5,043 nt of DNA from an uncultured Sphingomonas sp. (GTDB lineage Bacteria; Pseudomonadota; Alphaproteobacteria; Sphingomonadales; Sphingomonadaceae). The position numbers and the translations under genes are program-made. Positions 1-5,043 of the stretch are shown piece after piece. The stretch covers positions 1-5,043 of the forward strand of contig CAKTFL010000190.1 in assembly GCA_934555855.1 (NCBI GenBank), read 5' to 3'. How positions within the stretch are numbered: the stretch's first letter is position 1; every line of letters starts with the position of its first letter. A model generated the notes under the pieces. It made no database searches. It saw only the letters and a program-made list of their open reading frames with translations, and had not been told where the DNA came from.

Positions 1-677
1 AGGTCATCGCGGGTGAGACGCGCTACGTCTCCGGCCTGCCGGTCGAAAGCGGCGCGGCGGGCGGCGATCCCGGACCCTATACCGCGCACGGCGTGTATCT
101 GGGCGTCAAGGCGGCCGCGAAGCGCGGGCTCGGCACCGAGGACATGAGGGGCGTGCGTGTTGCGATCCAGGGCGTCGGATCGGTCGGCGGGGGTACGGCG
201 CGGCTGCTGGCGAGGGAAGGCGCGGTGCTGACCCTAGCCGACGTCGATGCGGACAAGGCGCAGGCGCTGGCCGCGGAGCTGGGCGGGAAGGCGGTCGCTG
301 CCGATGCGATCCTGTCGACCGAGGCCGATATCTTCAGCCCCAATGCGCTGGGCGCGATCCTCACGGAGCGATCGATCCCGACGCTGGGCGCGAAGATCGT
401 CGCGGGCGGTGCCAACAACCAGCTCGCAACGCGCGAAGATTATGCCCGGCTGCACAACGCCGGCATCGTCTACGCGCCCGATTACGTCATCAACGCCGGC
501 GGCATCATCAATGTCGGCCTGGAATATCTGGGCCATGGCGACGAGGCCGAGGTGATGGCCCGGATCGCCAGGATTCCTGAGCGGCTGCGCGCCATCTGGG
601 ACGAGAGCGAGGCGACAGGCGCGCCTGCGGCCGAAGTTGCAGACCGGATGGCGCAACGGCTGATCGGTCGCGCCTGA
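1..677 (+). CDS. Leucine/phenylalanine-type (Glu/Leu/Phe/Val family) amino-acid dehydrogenase, 3' part
   Basis: Oxidative deamination of a branched-chain or aromatic amino acid to its 2-oxo acid with NAD+ is the family reaction; the enzyme is cytoplasmic. The reading frame is open from base 3, so the gene is cut by the left edge. 224 residues are visible of a usual 350-365, and the N-terminal substrate domain with the catalytic lysines lies outside. Visible are the family linker GDPGPYTAHGVYLG (window residues 21-34), the Rossmann loop GVGSVGG (57-63), an acidic residue ending beta-2 (LADVD) that fits NAD rather than NADP, AGGANNQLA, and the signature YAPDYVINAGGIINV near residues 156-170. 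These match leucine/phenylalanine dehydrogenases better than glutamate dehydrogenases. The exact substrate cannot be told from this part. It ends in TGA and converges on the next gene with 56 bp between stops. Confidence 0.93.
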   Translation, partial: VIAGETRYVSGLPVESGAAGGDPGPYTAHGVYLGVKAAAKRGLGTEDMRGVRVAIQGVGSVGGGTARLLAREGAVLTLADVDADKAQALAAELGGKAVAADAILSTEADIFSPNALGAILTERSIPTLGAKIVAGGANNQLATREDYARLHNAGIVYAPDYVINAGGIINVGLEYLGHGDEAEVMARIARIPERLRAIWDESEATGAPAAEVADRMAQRLIGRA

Positions 678-733
678 TCAAGGCATATCGCTCATCCCGC
701 TAGCGGCGGAATGGGCGGTAACCTTGCGACGGG
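678..733. other. Convergent intergenic gap with a 10-bp palindrome
   Basis: This 56-bp gap separates two convergent stop codons. It contains the perfect palindrome CCGCTAGCGG at 697-706. No run of T follows on either strand, and the palindrome has no loop, so it is not a convincing intrinsic terminator. I see nothing else in the gap. Confidence 0.4.
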
Positions 734-1408
734 TCAGAAACGCCAGCCGATCGAGACCTGCGCGATCGGGTAAGCCTTGTAGTCGTCGATGTCGTCCTGC
801 AGCTCGCGGCGCTCCGCTTCCAGGCTGGTGCGAAATGCGGGGCTTGCCGCGGCCGTGCCTGACGCTGTGAAGTCCCGGACCCGTACTGATCCCTGAAACA
901 GGACGCCGGCGTCGAAGCTGAACATGAACCCGCGTCTGCGTGCGCCGCTCCACCCCAGGGTTAAGGCGGGGGCGAGGTTCTTCACATCGGCACGACCGCG
1001 CAGGGTGCCGACCTGGGCGGCGGTATATTCCTGGTCACCGAGTTCCACCGTGCCCTGCGGCGTGGCTGCGACCCGCCCGCGATTGTTGTTGATCCGCGCG
1101 CCCGCGGACAAGCGGAAGTGGCTACCGAAGGGGTACACGTCCAGCATAGCGCCATAGGACTCCAGGTTCAGATCGCCGTCGTACTCAATGTCCTCCACAT
1201 CGAAGTTCGCGCCGACACCCAGGAAGGTCGCGCTGCCGCGAACCCCTAGATGATCGGAGAAGCGTACGCCCAGCTCAGGCCCGATCCCAAGCGTTCCGCC
1301 CGTGATGGCTGCGCTGATCCGCACGCCCTCCTCGCCGGCCTCCTGCGCGGCAACCGGAGAGGCGAGCGCCAGCAACGTACCTGGCGCGACAAAGGACAGT
1401 ATCCGCAT
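734..1408 (-). CDS. Outer-membrane beta-barrel protein with signal peptide
   Basis: A 224-residue protein, probably an outer-membrane protein. A signal peptide covers residues 1-21 (hydrophobic core SFVAPGTLLALASP, then V-A-A before QE, a good signal peptidase I site). The mature part alternates polar and apolar residues in short strands and ends in GWRF; a C-terminal Phe is the usual BAM recognition residue. An acidic, charged, probably helical stretch (EAERRELQDDIDDYK, about 195-209) precedes the last strand. The overall pattern, including LGDQEYTAAQVGTLRG and FSFDAGVLFQGS, resembles a proteobacterial family usually annotated only as outer membrane protein; an 8-stranded barrel fits the length. 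Function and ligand are unknown. The ATG start is supported by GGGGGA (1415-1420), 6 bases upstream. It is divergent from the LuxR-type gene and may share control with it. Confidence 0.85.
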   Translation of the reverse strand: MRILSFVAPGTLLALASPVAAQEAGEEGVRISAAITGGTLGIGPELGVRFSDHLGVRGSATFLGVGANFDVEDIEYDGDLNLESYGAMLDVYPFGSHFRLSAGARINNNRGRVAATPQGTVELGDQEYTAAQVGTLRGRADVKNLAPALTLGWSGARRRGFMFSFDAGVLFQGSVRVRDFTASGTAAASPAFRTSLEAERRELQDDIDDYKAYPIAQVSIGWRF

Positions 1409-1414
1409 GTAGTT

Positions 1415-1420
1415 TCCCCC
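1415..1420 (-). promoter_or_regulatory. Ribosome binding site of the outer-membrane protein gene
   Basis: On the minus strand the sequence reads GGGGGA, then six bases, then the ATG at 1408. It is purine-rich at suitable spacing and supports this start over an internal one. Confidence 0.6.
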
Positions 1421-1425
1421 ATCTG

Positions 1426-1453
1426 ATAATAACTGTTGGCCGCCAAGTAATGA
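1426..1453 (-). promoter_or_regulatory. Possible sigma70-type promoter of the outer-membrane protein gene
   Basis: On the minus strand there is a good -10 match TATTAT (1426-1431) and, 16 bp upstream, a weak -35 TCATTA (1448-1453). Transcription would start near 1419, leaving a leader of only about 11 bases that barely contains the ribosome binding site. That tight fit and the poor -35 keep confidence low; a weak -35 would suit an activator-dependent promoter. Confidence 0.25.
1436..1446. repeat. Short palindrome TTGGC-C-GCCAA
   Basis: Five-base arms TTGGC and GCCAA flank one central C. It lies within the spacer of the possible OMP promoter, where a repressor could act. The arms are short and may be chance. 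Confidence 0.35.
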
Positions 1454-1456
1454 GGC

Positions 1457-1481
1457 GCCGCAACGGCTGCGTCATTGCGGC
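1457..1481. repeat. Inverted repeat GCCGCAA-N11-TTGCGGC
   Basis: Perfect 7-base arms (1457-1463 and 1475-1481) are separated by 11 bases. No T-run follows on either strand, so it is not a terminator. It lies just upstream of the possible -35 of the OMP gene, where an activator would bind. The arm-to-arm spacing of about 18 bp puts the two halves on nearly opposite faces unless the binding protein is flexible. Confidence 0.5.
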
Positions 1482-1492
1482 AAGTCAGGATT

Positions 1493-1520
1493 TATTCATG
1501 CTCCATTTGAGGTATGAATA
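1493..1520. repeat. 28-bp inverted repeat TATTCAT-N14-ATGAATA upstream of the LuxR-type gene
   Basis: Perfect 7-base A/T-rich arms (1493-1499 and 1514-1520) flank a 14-base centre, which adds symmetric pairs at 1501/1512, 1504/1509 and 1505/1508. As RNA, with G-U pairs at 1500/1513 and 1502/1511, it would fold into about ten consecutive pairs with an 8-base loop. It starts 71 bp and ends 44 bp before the regulator's ATG. It could be an operator (for example for autoregulation) or a leader hairpin. No T-tract follows, so it is not an intrinsic terminator. Confidence 0.55.
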
Positions 1521-1563
1521 GCTTGCTCCGGGGAGGGGCGAGCGGAAACGGGGGCGCCAGAGC

Positions 1564-2676
1564 ATGGATCCCAACATCCTTGTGGAGGGCTTCCGACAGG
1601 CAGCCATGGGAATGCGGAGTTGGGCCGCGGCGCTTGATGCGATGGCGCAGCAGACACGCGCCCGGATCGGGCAATTATCGGTCGGCAGTTCGTCTGGTGA
1701 GATGATCCTCACCACAATGTCGGGCTGCGGCCCGGACGAAGTCGCCGCGTATTTCGCGGCGGCAGGCCCGGACCCGCGACGCAACCCCCGAACCCGCGCC
1801 ATCATCGAGGCGCCCTTGCATCAGTGCGTCGGCGAGGCGGACTTCGCCGACCGGCTGAACATCGCCAATTCGCCTATCTATGCCGGCCTGTTCAGGCGAA
1901 GCGACGTTCCGGCGTCCCTGCACGTCAAGTGCATGGCACCGAATGGCGAGATCATCGTCCTTGGCGTGCAAAGGTCCATCAGCATGGATGCGGTCGACCC
2001 CGAAGAGAAGCGGCTGATGGAGGCGATCGCTCCTGGCGCGGCGGCGGCAATCATGGGGGCGGTCGTGCTAGGCGTTCAGCTGGGCGGCGAACTGCTCCAG
2101 ACCGCCGAGCATCTCTCCGGTGCGGCAATGTTGCTGAATCACGATATGGCGCTGGTATCTCTCTCGCCAAAGGCGGAGATGATCCTGCAATCGGGTGAGC
2201 AACTGCTGGTGCGGGCAGGCCGGCTCGGCGCGCGGAACGCCCGCGATCAGCAGCGGCTGTCCACCGCGGTGCGAGCCGCCAGCGGGCGCTTGGCCATGGA
2301 GCGCCATCATTCGGCGGTGTCGCTGCACGGGGAGGGTGCGCCTGCGATGCGGGTGGACATCTTTCCGCTGCCGGAACGGATCGCGGGGCCGCTGTCACGG
2401 GCCGAGGTTCTGGTCACGATCACCATGCCCAGAGCGGTTCCGGTGGAGCGGGCAGTGGCGGCGTTGCGCGTGCAATTCGGCCTGACCGGGGCGGAGGCGG
2501 CTGTGGCGTTGATGCTCAGCGAAGGACTGAGCGTGTCGGAGATTGCCTTTCGCCGAGGCTCCGTCCGCGAAACCGTGCGTAGCCAGCTGAAGATGCTGTT
2601 CGAGAAAGTCGGTGTCCGGCGGCAGGCGGAATTGGTGTTGAAGGTGGAGCGTTGCCTGTCGACCCTGCGGAACTGA
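1564..2676 (+). CDS. LuxR-type helix-turn-helix transcriptional regulator
   Basis: A 370-residue DNA-binding protein, cytoplasmic. The C-terminal LuxR/GerE helix-turn-helix covers residues 305-360: FGLTGAEAAVALMLSEGLS, then SEIAFRRGSVRETVRSQLK with the recognition helix, then the family ending FEKVGVRRQAELV. The first 300 residues show no receiver-domain pattern and no recognisable N-acyl-homoserine-lactone pocket signature. Residues of about 50-165 and 175-290 could be GAF- or PAS-like sensory folds, but this is only inferred from length and alternating hydrophobicity. No transmembrane segment is obvious; the Ala/Gly-rich stretch at 157-170 is more likely a helix. The start at 1564 is the first possible one, since TAG at 1519-1521 closes the frame and no start codon lies between; a GGGGG run at 1550-1554 is a moderate ribosome binding site. 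Its target is unknown; the divergent OMP gene and itself are the natural candidates. Confidence 0.9.
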   Translation: MDPNILVEGFRQAAMGMRSWAAALDAMAQQTRARIGQLSVGSSSGEMILTTMSGCGPDEVAAYFAAAGPDPRRNPRTRAIIEAPLHQCVGEADFADRLNIANSPIYAGLFRRSDVPASLHVKCMAPNGEIIVLGVQRSISMDAVDPEEKRLMEAIAPGAAAAIMGAVVLGVQLGGELLQTAEHLSGAAMLLNHDMALVSLSPKAEMILQSGEQLLVRAGRLGARNARDQQRLSTAVRAASGRLAMERHHSAVSLHGEGAPAMRVDIFPLPERIAGPLSRAEVLVTITMPRAVPVERAVAALRVQFGLTGAEAAVALMLSEGLSVSEIAFRRGSVRETVRSQLKMLFEKVGVRRQAELVLKVERCLSTLRN

Positions 2677-2701
2677 TCGTTGGGCACAAGCGGCGTCGAG
2701 C
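2677..2701. other. 25-bp convergent gap without a visible terminator
   Basis: The stop codons of the LuxR-type gene and the STAS-like gene face each other with 25 bp between. I see no stem-loop or T-run, so the transcripts may overlap at their 3' ends or stop by a factor-dependent route. Confidence 0.4.
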
Positions 2702-3094
2702 TCAGGCGCGCGCGGCCAAGGCGGGCAGGCTGATCGGCGGCTCGATACCGGATCGCGCCCAGGAGCGGCCGTCGTCGCGGGTTGACGTAATCCTGGCATA
2801 AGGCTGTGTGAACAGGCGCCTGACCTGCATCCGGGCCAGCGAACTGCCGGTGACGACCGCCAGCGCGCGCGCCTTCGGCATGGAAGCCATATGCCCGCGC
2901 ATCGCCTCGATCACGTCTTGAGGCTGGATGGTGCAAGCGCTTACGTCGATGACCATCGCATAGGTACGCATACGATTGAGCACCAACTGCCGCTTCAATT
3001 CGATGATATAGGCATTGGTTTCTTCCACGGTCATCATGCCCCCGAGCGTCACCTCGACGACGGCGTGGCTCGTATCCACCCAAATGCTGTACAT
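2702..3094 (-). CDS. Small STAS/SpoIIAA-like protein
   Basis: A 130-residue soluble protein with no signal peptide or membrane segment. The layout fits a STAS-like alpha/beta fold: an N-terminal strand pair (YSIWVDTSHAVVEVTLGG), a helix with TVEETNAYIIELKRQL (22-37), a buried strand YAMVIDVSAC (45-54), a helix IEAMRGHMASM, a strand ALAVVTGSS (78-85), and a helix ARMQVRRLFTQPY. Similar small proteins occur in sphingomonads, usually unnamed. The loop after the VIDVSA strand reads CTIQPQD and lacks the D-S-S-G-L phosphoserine motif of classical anti-anti-sigma factors, so that role is doubtful. The start is chosen at 3094 because AGGAG (3101-3105) sits six bases upstream; the frame is open to an upstream ATG at 3247, but that start would run deep into ccmC. 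Gene length and strand are well supported, function is not. Confidence 0.75.
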   Translation of the reverse strand: MYSIWVDTSHAVVEVTLGGMMTVEETNAYIIELKRQLVLNRMRTYAMVIDVSACTIQPQDVIEAMRGHMASMPKARALAVVTGSSLARMQVRRLFTQPYARITSTRDDGRSWARSGIEPPISLPALAARA

Positions 3095-3153
3095 AAGACT
3101 CTCCTGCGCCAATCTTATCGCCCGAATCATTAAGAAAGGTCTGACGGGGTGAC
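3095..3153. promoter_or_regulatory. Divergent promoter interval between the STAS-like gene and ccmC
   Basis: At 59 bp this gap has to carry 5' signals for both divergent genes, unless ccm transcription starts inside the STAS-like gene. I could not find a convincing -35/-10 pair on either strand. On the plus strand GGGGTGA (3146-3152) resembles a Shine-Dalgarno sequence for ccmC. Confidence 0.45.
3101..3105 (-). promoter_or_regulatory. Ribosome binding site fixing the start of the STAS-like gene
   Basis: The minus strand reads AGGAG, six bases, then ATG at 3094. This is the best Shine-Dalgarno match in the window and decides between this start and in-frame upstream ATGs at 3247, 3130 and 3097. 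Confidence 0.75.
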
Positions 3154-3915
3154 GTGGTGGATATTTCGGCTTATTCGTCAGCGCTGATCGTGCCTGCTTT
3201 CCACGCCCTCGCCAATCCGGCCCGCTTTCTGCAATTAGCGCGGCCATTGACCCCGATCCTCCTCTGGCTCGGTGTCGCGCTGGTCGCGATCGGCTGCTGG
3301 GCGGGGCTGACGCAGACGCCGCCCGACTATCTGCAAGGCGATACGGTGCGGATCATGTACATTCATGTGCCGGCCGCTTGGCTCGGCATGGGCGGGTGGA
3401 GCGGGATAGCGGCCGCCAGCATTGCCTTTCTGGTCTGGCGACACCCGCTCGCCAACATCGCGGCGCGCGCGGTCGCGCCGGTCGGGGCCACCTTTGCCGC
3501 GCTGTGCCTCGTTACCGGGGCGATCTGGGGACGCCCGACCTGGGGGACTTGGTGGCAATGGGATGGACGGCTGACGTCCATGCTGCTGCTGTTCTTCGTC
3601 TATTGCGGCTATGTCGCGCTCGCCCGTGCCGATGCGGAGCGCGGCGGCGACGGGCGCGTGCCAGCGGTGTTCGGCATCGCGGGAACCGTGCTGCTGCCCG
3701 TGATCCGGTATTCGGTGGTGTGGTGGAACACACTGCACCAAGGACAGTCGATCGGGCTGTCGGGTTCGACGATCGACCGATCGATCCTGTGGCCGCTGCC
3801 GATCATGCTGGCGGGCGCGACCCTGTTCTTCGCGGGCGTTGTCCTGATGCGGATGCGCCTCCTGCTCGCGCGGGCCAAGGCGGAGGCGCGGATGCGCCGC
3901 ATGGCGCGGGCATGA
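3154..3915 (+). CDS. ccmC: Heme exporter/heme handling protein CcmC
   Basis: Inner-membrane protein of cytochrome c maturation System I that presents heme to CcmE. It has 253 residues and about six membrane segments (near 34-52, 73-94, 101-123, 141-157, 170-190 and 213-235). The periplasmic tryptophan-rich WWD motif WGRPTWGTWWQWD lies at 125-137, flanked by two conserved heme-ligand histidines, H71 in YIHVPAAW and H195 in WNTLHQGQS. The start is uncertain. GTG at 3154 is the longest form; GTG at 3157 has better spacing from GGGGTGA; GTG at 3190 would begin with PAFHALANPARF, close to where many sphingomonad CcmC proteins begin, but has no visible ribosome binding site. The stop overlaps the ccmD start (ATGA). 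ccmA and ccmB, which encode its ABC partners, are not directly upstream; the upstream gene is divergent. Confidence 0.95.
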   Translation: MVDISAYSSALIVPAFHALANPARFLQLARPLTPILLWLGVALVAIGCWAGLTQTPPDYLQGDTVRIMYIHVPAAWLGMGGWSGIAAASIAFLVWRHPLANIAARAVAPVGATFAALCLVTGAIWGRPTWGTWWQWDGRLTSMLLLFFVYCGYVALARADAERGGDGRVPAVFGIAGTVLLPVIRYSVVWWNTLHQGQSIGLSGSTIDRSILWPLPIMLAGATLFFAGVVLMRMRLLLARAKAEARMRRMARA

Positions 3916-4016
3916 GCCAGTGGAGCTTTGTGGTCGCGGCCTATGGCGTGACGCTGGGTGGGGCGACCATCCTGGCGCTGCTTAGCTACCTCGCCATGAA
4001 ACGGGCCGAGCGATGA
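3912..4016 (+). CDS. ccmD: Heme exporter protein CcmD (short)
   Basis: A 34-residue single-pass membrane protein, MSQWSFVVAAYGVTLGG at the start, followed by a hydrophobic stretch to about residue 28 and the basic end MKRAER. The aromatic-then-AY pattern before the membrane helix and the position between ccmC and ccmE identify it. CcmD binds CcmC and CcmE and is needed for release of holo-CcmE. It is clearly shorter than the roughly 45-70 residues common elsewhere; the cytoplasmic tail is almost absent. Both ends overlap neighbours in ATGA (3912-3915 and 4013-4016), so it is probably translated by coupling, and no strong ribosome binding site is seen. Confidence 0.88.
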   Translation: MSQWSFVVAAYGVTLGGATILALLSYLAMKRAER

Positions 4017-4447
4017 GGGCCAAGAACCAACGGCTGGCGCTGGTCTTGCTTGGCCTTGGCGCGGTGGCGGCGGCGGCGTTGCTGGCGCTGTCGGGGCTGA
4101 GGGACCAGGCCGCCTTCTTCTACGCCCCATCTGATGTGCAGCGCGACGGCCTGCCGCTCGGCCGCGACGTGCGATTGGGCGGCATGGTCGCGGCGGGATC
4201 GATCGATCGCGCGAAGGACGGCGTCACCTTGCATTTCATTGTCACCGACGGGCGGGCGACGACGCCGGTCGCCTTTGCCGGGATCGTCCCCGACCTGTTC
4301 CGCGAACGGTCCGGGGTCGTGGCCGAGGGCCGCTTTCAGCCGAACGGCAGCTTTGTCGCGAGCAACCTGCTAGCCAAGCATGACGAAAAGTACATGCCGC
4401 CCGAGATGGCCGGCAAGATTCACGAAACGAAAAGCCTGAAGCAGTGA
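4013..4447 (+). CDS. ccmE: Cytochrome c-type biogenesis heme chaperone CcmE
   Basis: A 144-residue periplasmic heme chaperone anchored in the inner membrane. Basic residues MRAKNQR precede a signal anchor at about 8-28, followed by an OB-fold domain (FFYAPSDV, LGRDVRLGGMV, VTLHFIVTDG, VPDLFRERSGVVAEG). The heme-attachment site is H123 in AKHDEKYMPPE, with Y127 completing the HxxxY motif, so this is the His-type and not the Cys-type CcmE. After it comes a flexible polar tail. It takes heme from CcmC/CcmD and passes it to CcmF. The start overlaps the ccmD stop by 4 bp, and ccmF begins 10 bp after its stop. Confidence 0.96.
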   Translation: MRAKNQRLALVLLGLGAVAAAALLALSGLRDQAAFFYAPSDVQRDGLPLGRDVRLGGMVAAGSIDRAKDGVTLHFIVTDGRATTPVAFAGIVPDLFRERSGVVAEGRFQPNGSFVASNLLAKHDEKYMPPEMAGKIHETKSLKQ

Positions 4448-4457
4448 GCAAGGCGCG

Positions 4458-5043
4458 ATGATGGCGGAGGCGGGCCTGGCCGCCCTGTGGCTCGCCGCTG
4501 CGCTGGCCCTGCTTCAGCTGCTGCTCGGCGCGCTGGGGCTCCGGCGCGGGCAGGCGGAGGTGCTCGCGGGCATCCGGCCGGTCGCCGTGGTGCAGGGGTT
4601 GCTCACCGCCATCGCGATGGCGATGCTGATCGGCGTGTTCGCCCGGTCGGACATGACGGTCAAGCTGGTCGTCGAGAACAGCCATTCGGCCAAGCCCCTG
4701 CTGTACAAGGTCGCGGGTGCCTGGGGCAATCATGAGGGCTCGATGCTGCTCTGGGTCACGATCCTGGGGCTGGCGGGCGGAGTGGTGGCGCTGCTGGAGC
4801 GACGGCTTGCGGAGCGCACGCTTGTTGCGACGCTGGCGGCGCAGGCGACGATCGCGCTCGGTTTCTACGCCTTTCTCCTGTTTGCCTCCAATCCGTTCTC
4901 GCGGGTCTGGCCGGCGCCCCGCGACGGCATGGGGCTGAACCCGCTGCTTCAGGATCCCGGCCTCGCCTTCCATCCGCCGACGCTGTATATCGGCTATGTC
5001 GGGCTGTCGGTCGCCTTCTCCTTTGCCGTGGGTGCGCTGATCG
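4458..5043 (+). CDS. ccmF: Heme lyase CcmF, 5' part
   Basis: Large inner-membrane subunit of the cytochrome c heme lyase, which takes heme from holo-CcmE and, with CcmH, ligates it to CxxCH apocytochromes. The frame is open to the right edge; 195 residues of a usual 640-660 are visible. Hallmarks are KPLLYKVAGAWGNHEGSMLLW (from residue 79) and GMGLNPLLQDPGLAFHPPTLY (from 157), with membrane segments near 6-28, 41-61, 96-113, 122-143 and 175-195. The tryptophan-rich WWD domain lies past the window edge. Start: tandem ATGs at 4458 and 4461; AAGG (4450-4453) is 4 bases from the first and 7 from the second. The first is listed because family members usually begin with two residues before the Ala-Glu pair. 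Confidence 0.96.
   Translation, partial: MMAEAGLAALWLAAALALLQLLLGALGLRRGQAEVLAGIRPVAVVQGLLTAIAMAMLIGVFARSDMTVKLVVENSHSAKPLLYKVAGAWGNHEGSMLLWVTILGLAGGVVALLERRLAERTLVATLAAQATIALGFYAFLLFASNPFSRVWPAPRDGMGLNPLLQDPGLAFHPPTLYIGYVGLSVAFSFAVGALI

Larger units (their letters stand above)
1409..1563. promoter_or_regulatory. Divergent regulatory region between the OMP gene and the LuxR-type gene
   Basis: This 155-bp non-coding interval must hold the promoters of both flanking genes. Its middle is noticeably richer in A/T than the surrounding coding DNA. It contains three separate inverted repeats (1436-1446, 1457-1481 and 1493-1520), listed individually. No small gene is evident in it: the frame of the downstream gene is closed by TAG at 1519-1521. 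Confidence 0.7.

Noticed and set aside
1..677. Glutamate dehydrogenase identity for the first gene
   Set aside because: The linker and the NAGGIINV region match leucine/phenylalanine dehydrogenases better, though the substrate-pocket residues are outside the window.
697..706. Perfect palindrome CCGCTAGCGG as an intrinsic terminator
   Set aside because: It has no loop and no T-run on either strand, and short G/C palindromes are common by chance in this composition.
2669..2695. GGAAC at the end of the LuxR-type gene as an EcfG general stress promoter element
   Set aside because: No CGTT lies at the required 16-17 bp spacing, and it would fire into a convergent gene.
2307..3083. Long 258-codon minus-strand frame across the LuxR-type and STAS-like genes
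   Set aside because: It lies antisense to a clear helix-turn-helix domain, its translation is rich in Arg and low in recognisable folds, and it runs through the better-supported STAS-like gene in another frame.
3095..3247. N-terminal extension of the STAS-like protein to an upstream ATG at 3247
   Set aside because: The extension overlaps ccmC by about 90 bases, is basic and low in structure, and a strong ribosome binding site marks the ATG at 3094.
4242..4973. 243-codon minus-strand frame opposite ccmE and ccmF
   Set aside because: It is a shadow of the ccm genes; the translation is dominated by Arg, Gln, Pro and His, as expected from antisense reading of G/C-rich codons.

Overview
The window looks like chromosome of a GC-rich alphaproteobacterium, most likely a sphingomonad (Sphingomonadaceae). 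The evidence is the strong G/C preference at third codon positions, the ccmC-ccmD-ccmE-ccmF order with very short genes, and a LuxR-type regulator and outer-membrane protein of kinds I associate with this group. The assignment comes from recognising protein families; no database was searched.

Layout. Positions 1-677 (+) hold the C-terminal two thirds of an NAD-dependent amino-acid dehydrogenase of the leucine/phenylalanine dehydrogenase type, cut by the left edge. Positions 734-1408 (-) encode a secreted outer-membrane beta-barrel protein. A 155-bp divergent region (1409-1563) carries three unrelated inverted repeats. Positions 1564-2676 (+) encode a LuxR-type transcription factor with about 300 residues of uncharacterised N-terminal sequence. 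Positions 2702-3094 (-) encode a small STAS/SpoIIAA-like protein. From 3154 to the right edge (+) runs the cytochrome c maturation (System I) operon ccmC, ccmD, ccmE and ccmF (partial).

How the genes work together. CcmC loads heme onto the periplasmic chaperone CcmE, CcmD stabilises and helps release holo-CcmE, and CcmF takes heme from CcmE and, with CcmH, ligates it to apocytochrome c. The ccm genes overlap by 4 bp (ATGA) or lie 10 bp apart, so they are one co-translated unit. ccmA and ccmB are not directly upstream of ccmC. The five genes from the dehydrogenase to ccmC alternate in strand (+,-,+,-,+), so the three middle genes are each probably monocistronic. The shared, dyad-rich promoter region suggests, but does not prove, that the LuxR-type protein controls itself and the outer-membrane protein.

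I see no mobile element, CRISPR array, tRNA or rRNA. No clearly new multi-gene system is visible. The most unusual part is the three-gene block (OMP, LuxR regulator, STAS-like) between two housekeeping loci.
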